Shown here one piece after another: positions 36,904 through 46,587 of a DNA stretch of 64,000 bases. The notes under the pieces were generated by a model. It was given only the letters and a program-made list of their open reading frames with translations. It was not told the DNA's origin and did not search any database. A program made the translations under genes and the position numbers. How positions within the stretch are numbered: the stretch's first letter is position 1; each line of letters starts with the position of its first letter. This stretch comes from UBA1351 sp964563505 (GTDB lineage: Bacteria; Bacillota; Clostridia; Lachnospirales; Vallitaleaceae): contig CAZLXW010000011.1 in NCBI GenBank assembly GCA_964563505.1, positions 1 to 64,000 of the forward strand. The letters are read 5' to 3'.

Positions 36904-37878
36904 CTAATAAATTCCTGATTCTCCGGCTTTTTTTGCCAGTTTATTGGCACCTAACACCATAATCATGCCTACAACAGACTTAAACAATCCAGTTGCTGTA
37001 CTATAAGAGTACTGGGCATTAATAATTCCCTTTGTATATACATAAGTGTCAAATACTTCTGCGACTGAACTGTTTAATGCATTTTTCATTAAAAAGATTT
37101 GTTCAAAACCTGTATTTAATATAGCGCCAACTCTCAGAATCAGCATAATAATAATTGTTCCTCGAATGGCCGGTAATGTGACATGCCACATCATCTTCCA
37201 TCGTCCGGCTCCATCGACCCTTGCCGCTTCATATAAACTCACATCGACACCAGCGAGTGCGGCTAAGAAGATGATTGTTCCATATCCTGTTTCCTTCCAA
37301 ATACTTTGTCCGATAATAAGCCCTCTAAAATATCCCGGTTTACCTAAAAAGTTAATAGTTTCACCGGTCAACATCTGAACAACTTGATTAATAATACCGT
37401 CATTAATATTTAAAAGTTGATAGGTTAGGCTTGCAACGATGACCAATGAAATAAAATGCGGAATGTATATAAAGGTTTGTACTGTCCGTTTATACTTCTG
37501 ATGTTTGATTTCATTCAATAGCAAGGCTAAAACAATGGGTGCCGGAAAATAGAAAATCAGACTTAACATTGAAATCCCTAAAGTATTAATCAGTACTCTT
37601 GGAAAATCCGGGCTAGTAAACAGCATCTTAAAATAGTATAATCCCACCCATTCACTTCCGGATAACCCCGAAAAGGGATTGAATTTTTGAAATGCAATAA
37701 TAATTCCACCCATTGGTATATACCGAAAGATAATCAAATACATAAGCCCCGGAATTAACATTAAATACAACCATTTATGTTGTTTAACATACTTTAACGT
37801 TTCCTGCTGTGATTTTTTTGTCTTTTTTATTTTTGGTAACGGTTTTGCTCTCGTCACCACAGCGCCATTTTGATCCAT
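36904..37878 (-). CDS. CUT1 ABC transporter permease, LplB/YteP-like
   Basis: A 324-residue permease with an extended Lys-rich N-terminus, six membrane segments and EAA loop YEAARVDGAGRWKMMWHVTLP (about 230-250). It opens the transporter part of the rhamnogalacturonan operon; AGGAGG precedes the ATG. No ATPase is encoded in the cluster, as usual for this transporter class. Confidence 0.93.
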   Translation of the reverse strand: MDQNGAVVTRAKPLPKIKKTKKSQQETLKYVKQHKWLYLMLIPGLMYLIIFRYIPMGGIIIAFQKFNPFSGLSGSEWVGLYYFKMLFTSPDFPRVLINTLGISMLSLIFYFPAPIVLALLLNEIKHQKYKRTVQTFIYIPHFISLVIVASLTYQLLNINDGIINQVVQMLTGETINFLGKPGYFRGLIIGQSIWKETGYGTIIFLAALAGVDVSLYEAARVDGAGRWKMMWHVTLPAIRGTIIIMLILRVGAILNTGFEQIFLMKNALNSSVAEVFDTYVYTKGIINAQYSYSTATGLFKSVVGMIMVLGANKLAKKAGESGIY

Positions 37879-37915
37879 GATATCCTCCTTTTATCTTTGT
37901 GCTTCGTCTGAACTA

Positions 37916-37944
37916 AAGATATCATTCGATTCATGTTACATCAA
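37916..37944 (-). promoter_or_regulatory. Candidate promoter of the rhamnogalacturonan operon
   Basis: Minus-strand TTGATG (37939-37944) and TATCTT (37916-37921) are 17 nt apart, about 40 nt upstream of the first permease start. The -10 is poor, as expected for an activator-dependent promoter. The 204-nt gap also contains TGTCAA words near 37950-37975 and the terminator of the regulator gene. Confidence 0.4.
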
Positions 37945-38032
37945 TACTCATTATCTTGACACTTTTTCATTGTTTTTTTGACAATCCTTTATTTATAAGC
38001 TTTAACCCATATCCATAATCACCATCACGACA

Positions 38033-38074
38033 AGAAAAATACACATAATCAATAAAATGATTATGTGTATTTTA
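38033..38074 (-). terminator. Terminator after the AraC sensor gene
   Basis: AAATACACATAATCA-type 16-base arms (38036-38051 and 38058-38073) are exact reverse complements with a six-base loop, followed on the minus strand by a short T-rich run. It separates the regulator from the transporter operon. Confidence 0.85.
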
Positions 38075-38082
38075 TCCGGCAA

Positions 38083-40359
38083 TTACTTTAATTTATTCTT
38101 TTTACGATATTTTCCAGGGGTCGTTCCTTCCAGCCGGCTAAAGAAACGTATGAAATTTTGTGCATTTGTATAGTTTAGTTTTTTTGCAATATCCGTTATG
38201 GTCATGGTCGTCTTCAACAATAACTTTTTAGCTGCTTCTAGTTTATACTCTGCAACATACTCCGTAAATGTTGAGTTTTTTTCAACTTTCATAACTTTCC
38301 ATATATAGGTTGTGTGATAATTTAATCGGTCTGCACATTCATTCAAGGTGATATCTCCACCGGTTTCTTCTATTAATTCCATGATTTCTTGAACAATTTC
38401 TGACGACTTACTTGTTCTAAACTGATTCAAGCGCTCAATAATCGGAATAACCAAGCCATACTTATAAAAACTTCTTAAGCGTTCCAAATCATATATTTGA
38501 TTGACACTTTGATATACACCTGCTCTTCCTCCTGTAAAAATTTCATCCGGAGAAATTCCGGCTTCAATGGTTACCATCAATATCTCATCCATAAAATGAT
38601 GTATATAGAATTGCTGCTCCATCTTGGCCACTTGATGATCAATGAGATGTTGAACAAATTGGTCGACTACTTCAAAAGCTTTCTCTTGATCACCACTATC
38701 GACAGCCGTTTTAATCTCACGCTCCATTAATCGGTCATAGACACGGCTTTCATAATTTCGTTCTATATCTGTATAGAACATGACACCTTCAAAGTCAGAT
38801 GACGTGTTTTTTTCGTGGAGTACTTCATTATTCTTAAGTGCTTCAATCCCTTCACTATGAGCATTTCTAAACTGTTTTAGATCAGAATATACGGAGCTGA
38901 CCCCCACCTTAATGGCAAACTGATACTCCATTTGCACAAAAATATCAATGCCTTTATACACTTCAATCGCCTTTTTTTCTAAGTTTTTAGAATCATTATC
39001 TGTAACGACAACGGTGATCACCCGGGAGTTACTTGCCGGTGGCATGGCTAATCGGGTTCGAATCTCTGCCGGTATGTTTTCCATGACTTGCAGACGTAAT
39101 GCATCTTGCTTCATCTCATCATAATCTTCATTCATAAGATTTTTAAGGCCGATTGTCATAACTAAATAGTAGGCTTGCATCCTAATACCTAATTGTTTCA
39201 CATACATATCGATTTGTTCAGAATAAAGCGTTCCATTGATTAATCGTGTCATAAAGAATTCACATAATTGGGATCGTTGATTTTCAATGGTTTGCTCTAA
39301 GGCTGTATTACTATCCACTAAACGATCAACACTTCCTGTAATTCGTGTAAAGTCATCGCTATAATTTTGCTGAAGTATTCCACTTGCTTCTGTGACATAA
39401 TCACTCAAATCATGTACCGGTCGATAGATAGCTCGCGTAAATAGGCTTGCTAAGATAATAATTAAAGCAAAACCTAGCACAACCGCTATTGTCATCAAAA
39501 CAATGCTCGTGGCACCTTCATTAGCCCTTTGTGTTCCCCATCCGACGTAATAGGTCCAGTCAACAACATCGGATTTTAAGCTTCCGATTTGATATGTATT
39601 TTTAGCGTTCAGTGTAATTTGTGATTGTTGGTCACTCAATGCATCTCTTTGCAAAAGGACTTCAGACAAGTCTGAATGTGTAGTATAGACCAACTTTCCG
39701 TCACCATCAATAATTATAATCTCAACATTTGCTTGGTCATCAAGAACTACTGAATTGATACGCTTTAAGTCAACATTTACCGTTAGCATAGAATTTTTTG
39801 CATTGCGTGTAATCGGTAAATTCACATAATAAAGAACACCTTCTAAATCAATTTCTTCACGTCGAAGATTCCCTGGTGTTACTTGGTCCATATGATTAAC
39901 CCAGCCTTGATCATCACCTTTTAAGATCTTTACCTCATCTGGATTCAAGCTCAAAGAAAAAGGATACAATCCACGATTACTAAGGACCCAACCTGTGTCC
40001 CAATTAATAAACGTATATCCGGTGATATATTCCGATAAATAATAGGTACTTTTTAATGTGTCTTGGGCTTTTGTTAATCGGCTATAGTCCGAATACCAAA
40101 TATCTTCATTCATCAACCATTCAATTTCTTCTGTTTGTACCGCTGCCAAGTAATACTTTCGTATACTATTCATGGTTGAATCCATACGTATCTTTAGCTG
40201 TTTGGCTGAAGAATCTATGGTTAGATTCACTTCTTTGTTGATTCCTATGCGATATGTATTATATGAATATATACCCAAAATTATAATGGGTATAACGGCA
40301 CTAATCATCAAAAACAAAAATACTTTTGACCGATAACTAAGCTGTCTAGTTGACCTCAT
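38083..40359 (-). CDS. Membrane-anchored AraC family regulator (YesS/YtdP-like)
   Basis: A 758-residue one-component regulator. It has a membrane segment at about 12-33, an extracytoplasmic Cache-like sensor region to about 275, a second segment (about 283-305), a cytoplasmic linker, and a C-terminal double helix-turn-helix of AraC type (about 655-755, ending FSRLEGTTPGKYRKKNK). Bacillus homologues near rhamnogalacturonan genes activate them. It lies directly upstream of the LplBCA operon, which it probably senses for and activates. Confidence 0.9.
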   Translation of the reverse strand: MRSTRQLSYRSKVFLFLMISAVIPIIILGIYSYNTYRIGINKEVNLTIDSSAKQLKIRMDSTMNSIRKYYLAAVQTEEIEWLMNEDIWYSDYSRLTKAQDTLKSTYYLSEYITGYTFINWDTGWVLSNRGLYPFSLSLNPDEVKILKGDDQGWVNHMDQVTPGNLRREEIDLEGVLYYVNLPITRNAKNSMLTVNVDLKRINSVVLDDQANVEIIIIDGDGKLVYTTHSDLSEVLLQRDALSDQQSQITLNAKNTYQIGSLKSDVVDWTYYVGWGTQRANEGATSIVLMTIAVVLGFALIIILASLFTRAIYRPVHDLSDYVTEASGILQQNYSDDFTRITGSVDRLVDSNTALEQTIENQRSQLCEFFMTRLINGTLYSEQIDMYVKQLGIRMQAYYLVMTIGLKNLMNEDYDEMKQDALRLQVMENIPAEIRTRLAMPPASNSRVITVVVTDNDSKNLEKKAIEVYKGIDIFVQMEYQFAIKVGVSSVYSDLKQFRNAHSEGIEALKNNEVLHEKNTSSDFEGVMFYTDIERNYESRVYDRLMEREIKTAVDSGDQEKAFEVVDQFVQHLIDHQVAKMEQQFYIHHFMDEILMVTIEAGISPDEIFTGGRAGVYQSVNQIYDLERLRSFYKYGLVIPIIERLNQFRTSKSSEIVQEIMELIEETGGDITLNECADRLNYHTTYIWKVMKVEKNSTFTEYVAEYKLEAAKKLLLKTTMTITDIAKKLNYTNAQNFIRFFSRLEGTTPGKYRKKNKLK

Positions 40360-40428
40360 GATATACTCCTAAAATAGTTTTCTTATTCCTAAAATACTTA
40401 TATGCATAGTATCATGTTTTTTTTGTTT

Positions 40429-40707
40429 TCACAACCTATTTATATGTAGGTCTAGGTGTTTCAACTGTTCAACGAATTCATGACTTTTTTCATTTCGAAT
40501 AAATTCACCTTCAAGCACTGCTGTTAATGTTTTTAATATAAGATGACTCCGTTTATCTTTATGATGTAAAATATTTATTCCTTGGATTTCTTGAATCGGA
40601 ATAACAATCTGTCGTTCATCATTACGCATAAATATGGTCATATCCTCTATCTCTATATAAAATTTTTGCATTTCAAATAGTCCTGATTGTATTTGAATTT
40701 CCATCAT
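40429..40707 (-). CDS. Small protein of unknown function
   Basis: A 92-residue acidic/basic mixed protein with no membrane segment. Alternating hydrophobic strands followed by a C-terminal helix (HEFVEQLKHLDLHINRL) suggest a PH/GRAM-like fold, but I do not recognise the family. AAGGAGG is correctly spaced before the ATG pair, which supports expression. It is downstream of the double-HTH regulator, with a TTGAC/GTCAA dyad (near 40787-40803) in the gap. Confidence 0.6.
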   Translation of the reverse strand: MMEIQIQSGLFEMQKFYIEIEDMTIFMRNDERQIVIPIQEIQGINILHHKDKRSHLILKTLTAVLEGEFIRNEKSHEFVEQLKHLDLHINRL

Positions 40708-40817
40708 AGCAACTCCTCCTTACACCATCACATGATTAGCGTATCAGATATGTTACTAAAATGCATTCGATGACAATCGGTTGGCATTGACGTTTTTGTC
40801 AATTATTGCTTTAGTTG

Positions 40818-42701
40818 CTAGGTTAAGCTTTTTGTCAATGTGTCTAAAACATCTTCCCTGTTATATCCATGAGGCATCACTTTTTCAGAAAGGTTTTTAA
40901 TATACTCCGCAAAGGCTTGGCAAAGCATGGGATGTTCAAATTGGAAAACAGTCAATGGATCATCCGTTTTAATTACAAATGCACGGTTTTTCTGTTTAAG
41001 AAGAATTTCAACATTTTCAAAAGGCGCTTCAGGCAAAATATAAAATCGATACTTTTGATGTTGACGCACGAGCTTACGAATATAGCAAATATGTTCTTCA
41101 TATTCTTCACTTGTATAGACAACATTTCCTCCAATCAGTGTTTCAGGAAAAGGACTTCTTACTTTTGAAGAAAAAATATGCTCATCTGAATATAATGGCA
41201 TCAATTCCACAACTTCCCCTTCTTCTATTTCTCTGTGAAAAATTCGAACTTGATCTTCATATATTTCACTGAGAATATTTCGAATATGTTCATCGCATTG
41301 GGTTCGTGTCAACATCTTTTCAAAAACTGCTTTTGGCATAGTCGATAGGGGTAATGTTGCCCTTAGATAAACAACATTCTCTTGATGTTTTGACAGTGCT
41401 TCGATAAACTCCTTATAGCTTAGCATATTATCCATTTTATATATGCGTAATAAAGGGTTACTTTCATCAAGTAGCGCTCTGAACTGCTGCATCTGATATT
41501 CAATGCGTTTTTGATTATTGCAGTATAGATACTCTGCACTGTCTTGGGTTCCTGCAACCATATTTGCATCAACACTACAGTGTCCGGGAATTATAAATTT
41601 TGTTTGATAAAAGCGTTCTGATTTTTTTTCGCAATAATAGGATTGTATTTGTCCGCTCATATATAAAGGCAACCATTTTTGAATAGCTTCAAACATTTCC
41701 GGCATTGACCGTTCAATATTATGTACAATCCGAATATGATGTCCTTTTTGTAAGATGATACCCATTAGAAGTGCCCATAACTTGGAAAATTCAGGATCTT
41801 GACGCATCCATTCCATGGGTTGATTGGAATATAAGTAAAGCGTTATTGGGCTGGCAATCGTCACTGCTGTAAGAAGGAATTCCTTAACCGCATTTCTCAG
41901 ACCTTCTAGCCCATAATAAGCTTGAGTATGATTTTCTTTGGAATGCGCCATCTTGAGTGTGTGTTCTATTAAATCTTGAGGTAGTGATACATTGTATTGA
42001 AATGTATTTAAGTGATTTAACAGCTCATCTGTAAATCCTTTATCCTTTTCTTCTTGCTCTACGATGAGATATTGTTTCAATGCGATTGTTAGTGCCTCGG
42101 ACGTCTCTAATTCTTCTTTTGTAAAATATTTTCCTAAAGAAGCCATTCGTGCATCATATGAAAGCGATATGGCACGTTCAGCTAGCCAATCACAACATTG
42201 CATGGGAAACCAGCTCTCTTTTGAAGGAATGCGCATTCCGGTTCGAAATCGACTAACCAAAGAGGCATCCACATGTAGGGCTCGAGCTAATCGGATATTC
42301 GAAACATCTAACGCACCCATGATAGCATCAAGCCGATCTGAAAACGCATATAAATTATGGTCTTTTTCTATATTTTCTTGGGACGTATTTGATTTTGGTA
42401 AGGCTGATTTCATTCGCTTGTACAAAAGCATTATAATCTCTTCTTGCGTTTGACTCGAATCAAATTCACAAATCAAACAGAGCTTTTCTAAATCACTCTT
42501 TTCATCCACCATATTTACAATGCCCATAGCTAGTTTTTTTAATTGTTTACCATCTGCTGCCGGTTTTCTTGCACCGCTTCGAAACCGACTAATTAATGAA
42601 GCATCCGGTCCCCCATGTTTTGCAATTCCTATATTCGTCAATTCAAGTTCCTTAAAAATAAGATCTAGTTTTTCAATAAAACCCCATCGAAGCTTTCCCA
42701 T
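40818..42701 (-). CDS. Regulator-like protein with two N-terminal HTH repeats
   Basis: A protein of about 627 residues. Residues 6-60 and about 115-175 are two copies of an XRE-like helix-turn-helix: each has an NI-x-LA/IA turn, then DASL(I/V)SRFR(S/T)G-x-R-x-P. The remaining 430 residues carry no motif I know; the stretch with HHIRIVHNIERSMPEMFEAI and IPGHCSVDANMVAG looks like a globular effector domain. AGGAGG precedes the ATG at 42701. It is divergent from a zinc-ribbon/LemA operon and has a 28-bp inverted repeat over its promoter, suggesting autoregulation. Function unknown. Confidence 0.7.
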   Translation of the reverse strand: MGKLRWGFIEKLDLIFKELELTNIGIAKHGGPDASLISRFRSGARKPAADGKQLKKLAMGIVNMVDEKSDLEKLCLICEFDSSQTQEEIIMLLYKRMKSALPKSNTSQENIEKDHNLYAFSDRLDAIMGALDVSNIRLARALHVDASLVSRFRTGMRIPSKESWFPMQCCDWLAERAISLSYDARMASLGKYFTKEELETSEALTIALKQYLIVEQEEKDKGFTDELLNHLNTFQYNVSLPQDLIEHTLKMAHSKENHTQAYYGLEGLRNAVKEFLLTAVTIASPITLYLYSNQPMEWMRQDPEFSKLWALLMGIILQKGHHIRIVHNIERSMPEMFEAIQKWLPLYMSGQIQSYYCEKKSERFYQTKFIIPGHCSVDANMVAGTQDSAEYLYCNNQKRIEYQMQQFRALLDESNPLLRIYKMDNMLSYKEFIEALSKHQENVVYLRATLPLSTMPKAVFEKMLTRTQCDEHIRNILSEIYEDQVRIFHREIEEGEVVELMPLYSDEHIFSSKVRSPFPETLIGGNVVYTSEEYEEHICYIRKLVRQHQKYRFYILPEAPFENVEILLKQKNRAFVIKTDDPLTVFQFEHPMLCQAFAEYIKNLSEKVMPHGYNREDVLDTLTKSLT

Positions 42702-42737
42702 AACTAGCACCTCCTAACTATATAATAGCATAATTAA

Positions 42738-42799
42738 AATGACAAATAAACATGAATTTGTCATTGAACTTAGTCTGTCATGACTATGATTTGTCATAG
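42738..42799. promoter_or_regulatory. Operator pair in the divergent control region
   Basis: AATGACAAAT (42738-42747) and ATTTGTCATT (42756-42765) form a perfect inverted repeat with an 8-nt spacer. A second dyad, CTATGA/TCATAG around TTTG, is at 42784-42799. The first overlaps the likely promoter of the minus-strand regulator (TTTATT-17-TATTAT), the second the -35 of the plus-strand operon. They are natural binding sites for the double-HTH protein. Confidence 0.6.
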
Positions 42800-42818
42800 T
42801 TCCATATTATAATATAAT
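42791..42818 (+). promoter_or_regulatory. Promoter of the zinc-ribbon/LemA operon
   Basis: TTGTCA (42791-42796) and TATAAT (42813-42818) are 16 nt apart, 22 nt before the start codon at 42841. The -35 lies inside the second dyad described above. Confidence 0.7.
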
Positions 42819-42840
42819 TATGACGAAAGGAGGTTCTTCT

Positions 42841-43569
42841 ATGGCAAAGAAAAGATTTGGTTATGGGAGTTTTTACTGTTGGAATTGTGGTGATGCCATT
42901 GAAAAAGGAAAAACAAATTGCCCAAATTGTCATGCATTATATGAAGGAGACAAACGCTACGGAAATATTCCTTTAAATCAAGCAGGTGGGATTGGATGGT
43001 CAAATCAAACGAATCACCCACGTTTTAAAGAATACGCATCAAAAAACAAAAAATACAGTATTGTGTTTCTAATCATCATCAGTATTATTATACCCTTTAT
43101 TATTCTTATTGGAGACGATGTATCTTTTGACGCTGAAATGATTGTTGTTATTCCTAGTGTTCTCCTTATTGTTTGGCTTTTTGGCATAATTTTTATGCAT
43201 TTTCAGTATGGGCGAAGTAAACCCGAATGGGACGGTATCGTCGAGAATAAATTCAGTGAAAACAAGAAGCGTTATGATAAGACCAACAACCGAACAGTCT
43301 ATTATACAAATTATACGGTTGTTTATACGCGTCAAGACGGCAAACAAATTAAACACACGAGTCAAAACTCCAACGAGTATGACACCTTTCAAATGGGTGA
43401 GCACGTTCATTATCATGGAGGAAAATATTGTAAAGGTCTTGAAAAATATGACAAATCTCATGATCCAATTTTAAATTGTATAGCTTGTGGCTATGGAAAT
43501 GACGCGCGCAACAATTACTGCGAACGTTGCGGTTGTCCCATTTTGAAGGGTCAGTCTGTGACCAAGTAA
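42841..43569 (+). CDS. Zinc-ribbon membrane protein
   Basis: A 242-residue protein with two zinc ribbons, one at each end: CWNCGDAIEKGKTNCPNC near residues 13-30 and CIACG...CERCGCP near 215-235. Two membrane segments (about 72-92 and 102-122) lie between, followed by a DUF3592-like beta region with NRTVYYTNYTVVYTRQDG. AAAGGAGG precedes the ATG at 42841, so the earlier ATG at 42820 is unlikely. First gene of the operon; function unknown. Confidence 0.8.
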   Translation: MAKKRFGYGSFYCWNCGDAIEKGKTNCPNCHALYEGDKRYGNIPLNQAGGIGWSNQTNHPRFKEYASKNKKYSIVFLIIISIIIPFIILIGDDVSFDAEMIVVIPSVLLIVWLFGIIFMHFQYGRSKPEWDGIVENKFSENKKRYDKTNNRTVYYTNYTVVYTRQDGKQIKHTSQNSNEYDTFQMGEHVHYHGGKYCKGLEKYDKSHDPILNCIACGYGNDARNNYCERCGCPILKGQSVTK

Positions 43570-43596
43570 AATCAAAAAAATAAGGAGGTTCCAATT

Positions 43597-44088
43597 ATGT
43601 TTTGTCCTCAATGTGGAAAAGAAATTTCTGATCATGCTTCTTTTTGTACAAATTGTGGTCGTTCCATGAAGCAAAAGCCTACTGATTCTGTGGTTACAAC
43701 GATGGCAACTGACCGACCCGTTCCACCGGTCATGCGTTCAACTCCGACTCCTGTCGCGCCAGTTCAGCCGAATGCTTCACAACCTTTTGCAACCCCTGTT
43801 GTTCCTCATCCGAATTCAAATCCTATCCCGCCTCATCCTAGCGCAAGGAAATCGAATGATACCATTGGAAATCAGGGTATGACTTACGGACAATTTGTCC
43901 TTGCTTTTATTTTATTTTCATTACCCATTGTTAATCTCGTTCTAATGATTAAATGGGGCTTTTTATCTGCTCCGACATTGACCCATAAAAACTTTGCACG
44001 AGCCATCTTAACCTTTGCTGTCATTAGCTTTGTCATTATGCTATTGTTTAGTTTGTTTAGCGGTGGACTCTTTCTAAACATGTTCTAG
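43597..44088 (+). CDS. Zinc-ribbon membrane protein
   Basis: A 163-residue protein. The N-terminal zinc ribbon CPQCGKEISDHASFCTNCG is followed by a Pro/Thr/Val-rich linker (about 25-90) and two C-terminal membrane segments (about 103-125 and 138-160). Such zinc-ribbon proteins are common and mostly uncharacterised. It is in the middle of the operon with LemA and DUF2207; AAGGAGG precedes the start. Confidence 0.82.
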   Translation: MFCPQCGKEISDHASFCTNCGRSMKQKPTDSVVTTMATDRPVPPVMRSTPTPVAPVQPNASQPFATPVVPHPNSNPIPPHPSARKSNDTIGNQGMTYGQFVLAFILFSLPIVNLVLMIKWGFLSAPTLTHKNFARAILTFAVISFVIMLLFSLFSGGLFLNMF

Positions 44089-44099
44089 GAGGCGATTCT

Positions 44100-44660
44100 A
44101 TGATTTTTGCACTAATTTTTGCTGCGTTTTTTCTATTTCTTCTTCTTTTTTTAATCGTAATTGCTGTTATTTATAACGGATTAGTTAAATTACGCAATCA
44201 ATCTGATGAAGCGTTTTCAACTATGGATATCTATCTCAAGAAGCGTTATGACATGATTCCTAATCTAGTAGAAATTGTTAAACAGTATGCAACACATGAA
44301 CGTGAGACACTTGAGAAAGTCATTCAAGCACGTAATATAGCAATGACATCGCAAACCTTTGAGCAACGTAGTCAAAACGAAAATATGTTGTCTGGTGCCT
44401 TAAAATCTCTGTTTGCTGTGTCAGAAAATTATCCTAACCTAAAAGCAGATACAAGCTTTTTGAATCTTCAAAATCAACTCGTTGCACTCGAAAACGATAT
44501 TTCTCAATCCAGAAAATATTATAACGGTGTTGTCAAAATCATGAACAATAAAGTTGAGATGTTTCCGACCAACCTTTTTGCCGGGATTTTAGGATTTAAG
44601 CGCTATCCATATTTTATGGCTGATGATTATGAACGTCAAAATGTTCAAGTCCGTTTTTAG
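44100..44660 (+). CDS. LemA family protein
   Basis: A 186-residue protein with one N-terminal membrane helix (about 3-25) and a helical domain with the LemA signatures VIYNGLVKLRNQSDEAFSTM and KRYDMIPNLVEIVKQYA, followed by AVSENYPNLKADTSFLNLQ and YNGVVKIMNNKVEMFPTNL. Family members sit in the membrane with a cytoplasmic or extracytoplasmic helical bundle; the role is unsettled. LemA next to DUF2207 is a common pairing, seen here too. The gene follows its neighbour by 11 nt. Confidence 0.93.
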   Translation: MIFALIFAAFFLFLLLFLIVIAVIYNGLVKLRNQSDEAFSTMDIYLKKRYDMIPNLVEIVKQYATHERETLEKVIQARNIAMTSQTFEQRSQNENMLSGALKSLFAVSENYPNLKADTSFLNLQNQLVALENDISQSRKYYNGVVKIMNNKVEMFPTNLFAGILGFKRYPYFMADDYERQNVQVRF

Positions 44661-44690
44661 ACATATCGATATTAGGCAAGGAGGGATTAC

Positions 44691-46586
44691 ATGAATAAGC
44701 TAGGTCTAAAAAGAATCATTCCACTGTGGATTATATTAACCTTTTATCTGTCACTATCTGTATCTGCTGCTGAGTATGCTTATGAAATTAACAACATGTC
44801 TGTCGAACTTGATGTGCACAGTGATAATAGCTATACTATTCGCGAAGTCATGTCCGTATACTTCCACGAAGAACGTCACGGCCTTATTCGACAAATTCCT
44901 CGAAGAACAAATAATGGCGCTCCTGTCTCCATAAAAAACATTCAAGTTGAAGGGGCCATGCATACGATAGAATCTGATAGTGATTGGTTAAATATTCGCA
45001 TGGGCGATCCTGACCAAACCATTATTGGACCCCAGCAATATATCATTATCTACGATTATGATATCGGGGATGATCGATCATTTAGTAAGGATGAATTATA
45101 CTTCAATTTGATTGGTTCGGACTTTACTGTACCCATTTACGCCGTCGATTTCAAAATCACTATGCCATTTCCATTTGATGAAGATCGCCTTAATTTCACA
45201 CATGGAAGCTATAATAGTAAAGATAATACGGATGTGTCCTATTCTGTATCAAATCAAATCATTCAAGGTTCTATGCTAAAGCCACTTGGACCCAACGAAG
45301 CTTTAACGATTGCTTTACCACTCCCCCAAGGATATTATAAAGATGCTCCTTCCCCAAGTATTTGGCCTTATTTGATTATTCTTTTTCCACTTATTTTCTT
45401 TCCACTTGGACTTTTCTTATGGTTAAGCAAAGCTCGTAAAATCCAACCCATTCCAACCGTTGAATTTTATCCTCCAACAGATACAAGCAGTGCCGATGTG
45501 GGTTATCTGATTGATGGACAGCTTTCTGCTTCGGATGTAACATCATTGCTTGTTTATTGGGCTAATCGAGGTTATTTAACTATTCGTGAAGAATTAAGAA
45601 AAAAGACTTTTCGGCAAGTCAAAGTTTTTTGGTTCACTAAGCTACGTGAACCGGGAAATGATATGCGTGAATATGAACGCGACTTATTTTCGGTGTTATT
45701 TAACCATGGTGATGGAAAACAGGTAAGTACTGACCAGTTAAAAAATAAATTTTACAGCTCTGTACTCACTGCAAAACAAGAAATCGTCTCCAGCTACGAA
45801 GATAACGACGAAACAAAGATTTTTTCACCTAATAACACCAAAAACAAACGCTTGCTCTTACTGCTCGCATTTCTCAGTCTGTTCCCTTTTAGCTTGCTCG
45901 CCCTATCACGACACATGTATGCTATAGGCGGGGAATTGATTGTCACCGGAATACTAATGGCCGGCTTATTCGTTTTCTTTAGCAATGCATTCTTCAAATC
46001 AATCGCTGAATGGAAACATCGTCCACGAAAACGCCGATTAAAAGAAACTATGTTCATGGGTGGTTTTTTTATGGTTTTTACAGGAATCATCCTTTTTATT
46101 GCATTCGATAATGGCGTATTATTCGGATGTATGTTCTCCCTCATCGCAGCCATAGGGCTCGTAATTTTATCTTTAAAGTGTCATCGACGTACCGACCTTG
46201 GAAAATGGTATGAAGAACGCCTGATTGGATTTAAAGATTTTATTAAAGCAACCGAACTCGATCGTATTAAACTATTAATACACGAAAATCCAAATTATTT
46301 CTATGATATCTTGCCCTATGCTATGGCTTTAAATGTCACAAAAGAATGGGCCAAAGGATTTGAGCATATTGCTATTGAACCACCTAATTGGTATTATGGA
46401 GCTACTACATTTGGAGCTTTTAGCGCTTACACCTTTGCTAATGAGCTAGAAAATAACATGAGTGAAATCACATCAGATCTGTCTTCATCTCCATCAAACA
46501 GTCAATATGGCTCCGGTGGGTCAGATAGCAGTTCCGGCGGTAGTGCAGGTGGCGGTTCCGGCGGCGGTGGTGCATCCGATTGGTAA
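44691..46586 (+). CDS. DUF2207 membrane protein
   Basis: A 631-residue protein with a signal peptide (about 1-26, ending VSAAEY), an extracytoplasmic DUF2207 beta domain (about 30-215), a membrane segment (about 225-245), a cytoplasmic region, and three more hydrophobic segments (about 385-485). The C-terminus is a Ser/Gly-rich tail ending GGGGASDW. DUF2207 proteins almost always accompany LemA and are thought to belong to the cell envelope. It is the last gene of the plus-strand operon and ends 2 nt from the convergent gene. Confidence 0.92.
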   Translation: MNKLGLKRIIPLWIILTFYLSLSVSAAEYAYEINNMSVELDVHSDNSYTIREVMSVYFHEERHGLIRQIPRRTNNGAPVSIKNIQVEGAMHTIESDSDWLNIRMGDPDQTIIGPQQYIIIYDYDIGDDRSFSKDELYFNLIGSDFTVPIYAVDFKITMPFPFDEDRLNFTHGSYNSKDNTDVSYSVSNQIIQGSMLKPLGPNEALTIALPLPQGYYKDAPSPSIWPYLIILFPLIFFPLGLFLWLSKARKIQPIPTVEFYPPTDTSSADVGYLIDGQLSASDVTSLLVYWANRGYLTIREELRKKTFRQVKVFWFTKLREPGNDMREYERDLFSVLFNHGDGKQVSTDQLKNKFYSSVLTAKQEIVSSYEDNDETKIFSPNNTKNKRLLLLLAFLSLFPFSLLALSRHMYAIGGELIVTGILMAGLFVFFSNAFFKSIAEWKHRPRKRRLKETMFMGGFFMVFTGIILFIAFDNGVLFGCMFSLIAAIGLVILSLKCHRRTDLGKWYEERLIGFKDFIKATELDRIKLLIHENPNYFYDILPYAMALNVTKEWAKGFEHIAIEPPNWYYGATTFGAFSAYTFANELENNMSEITSDLSSSPSNSQYGSGGSDSSSGGSAGGGSGGGGASDW

Positions 46587-46587
46587 A

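Noticed and set aside
43069..43594. Antisense frames on the minus strand opposite the zinc-ribbon gene
   Set aside because: They have no ribosome sites and are shadows of a gene with clear zinc-ribbon motifs on the plus strand.
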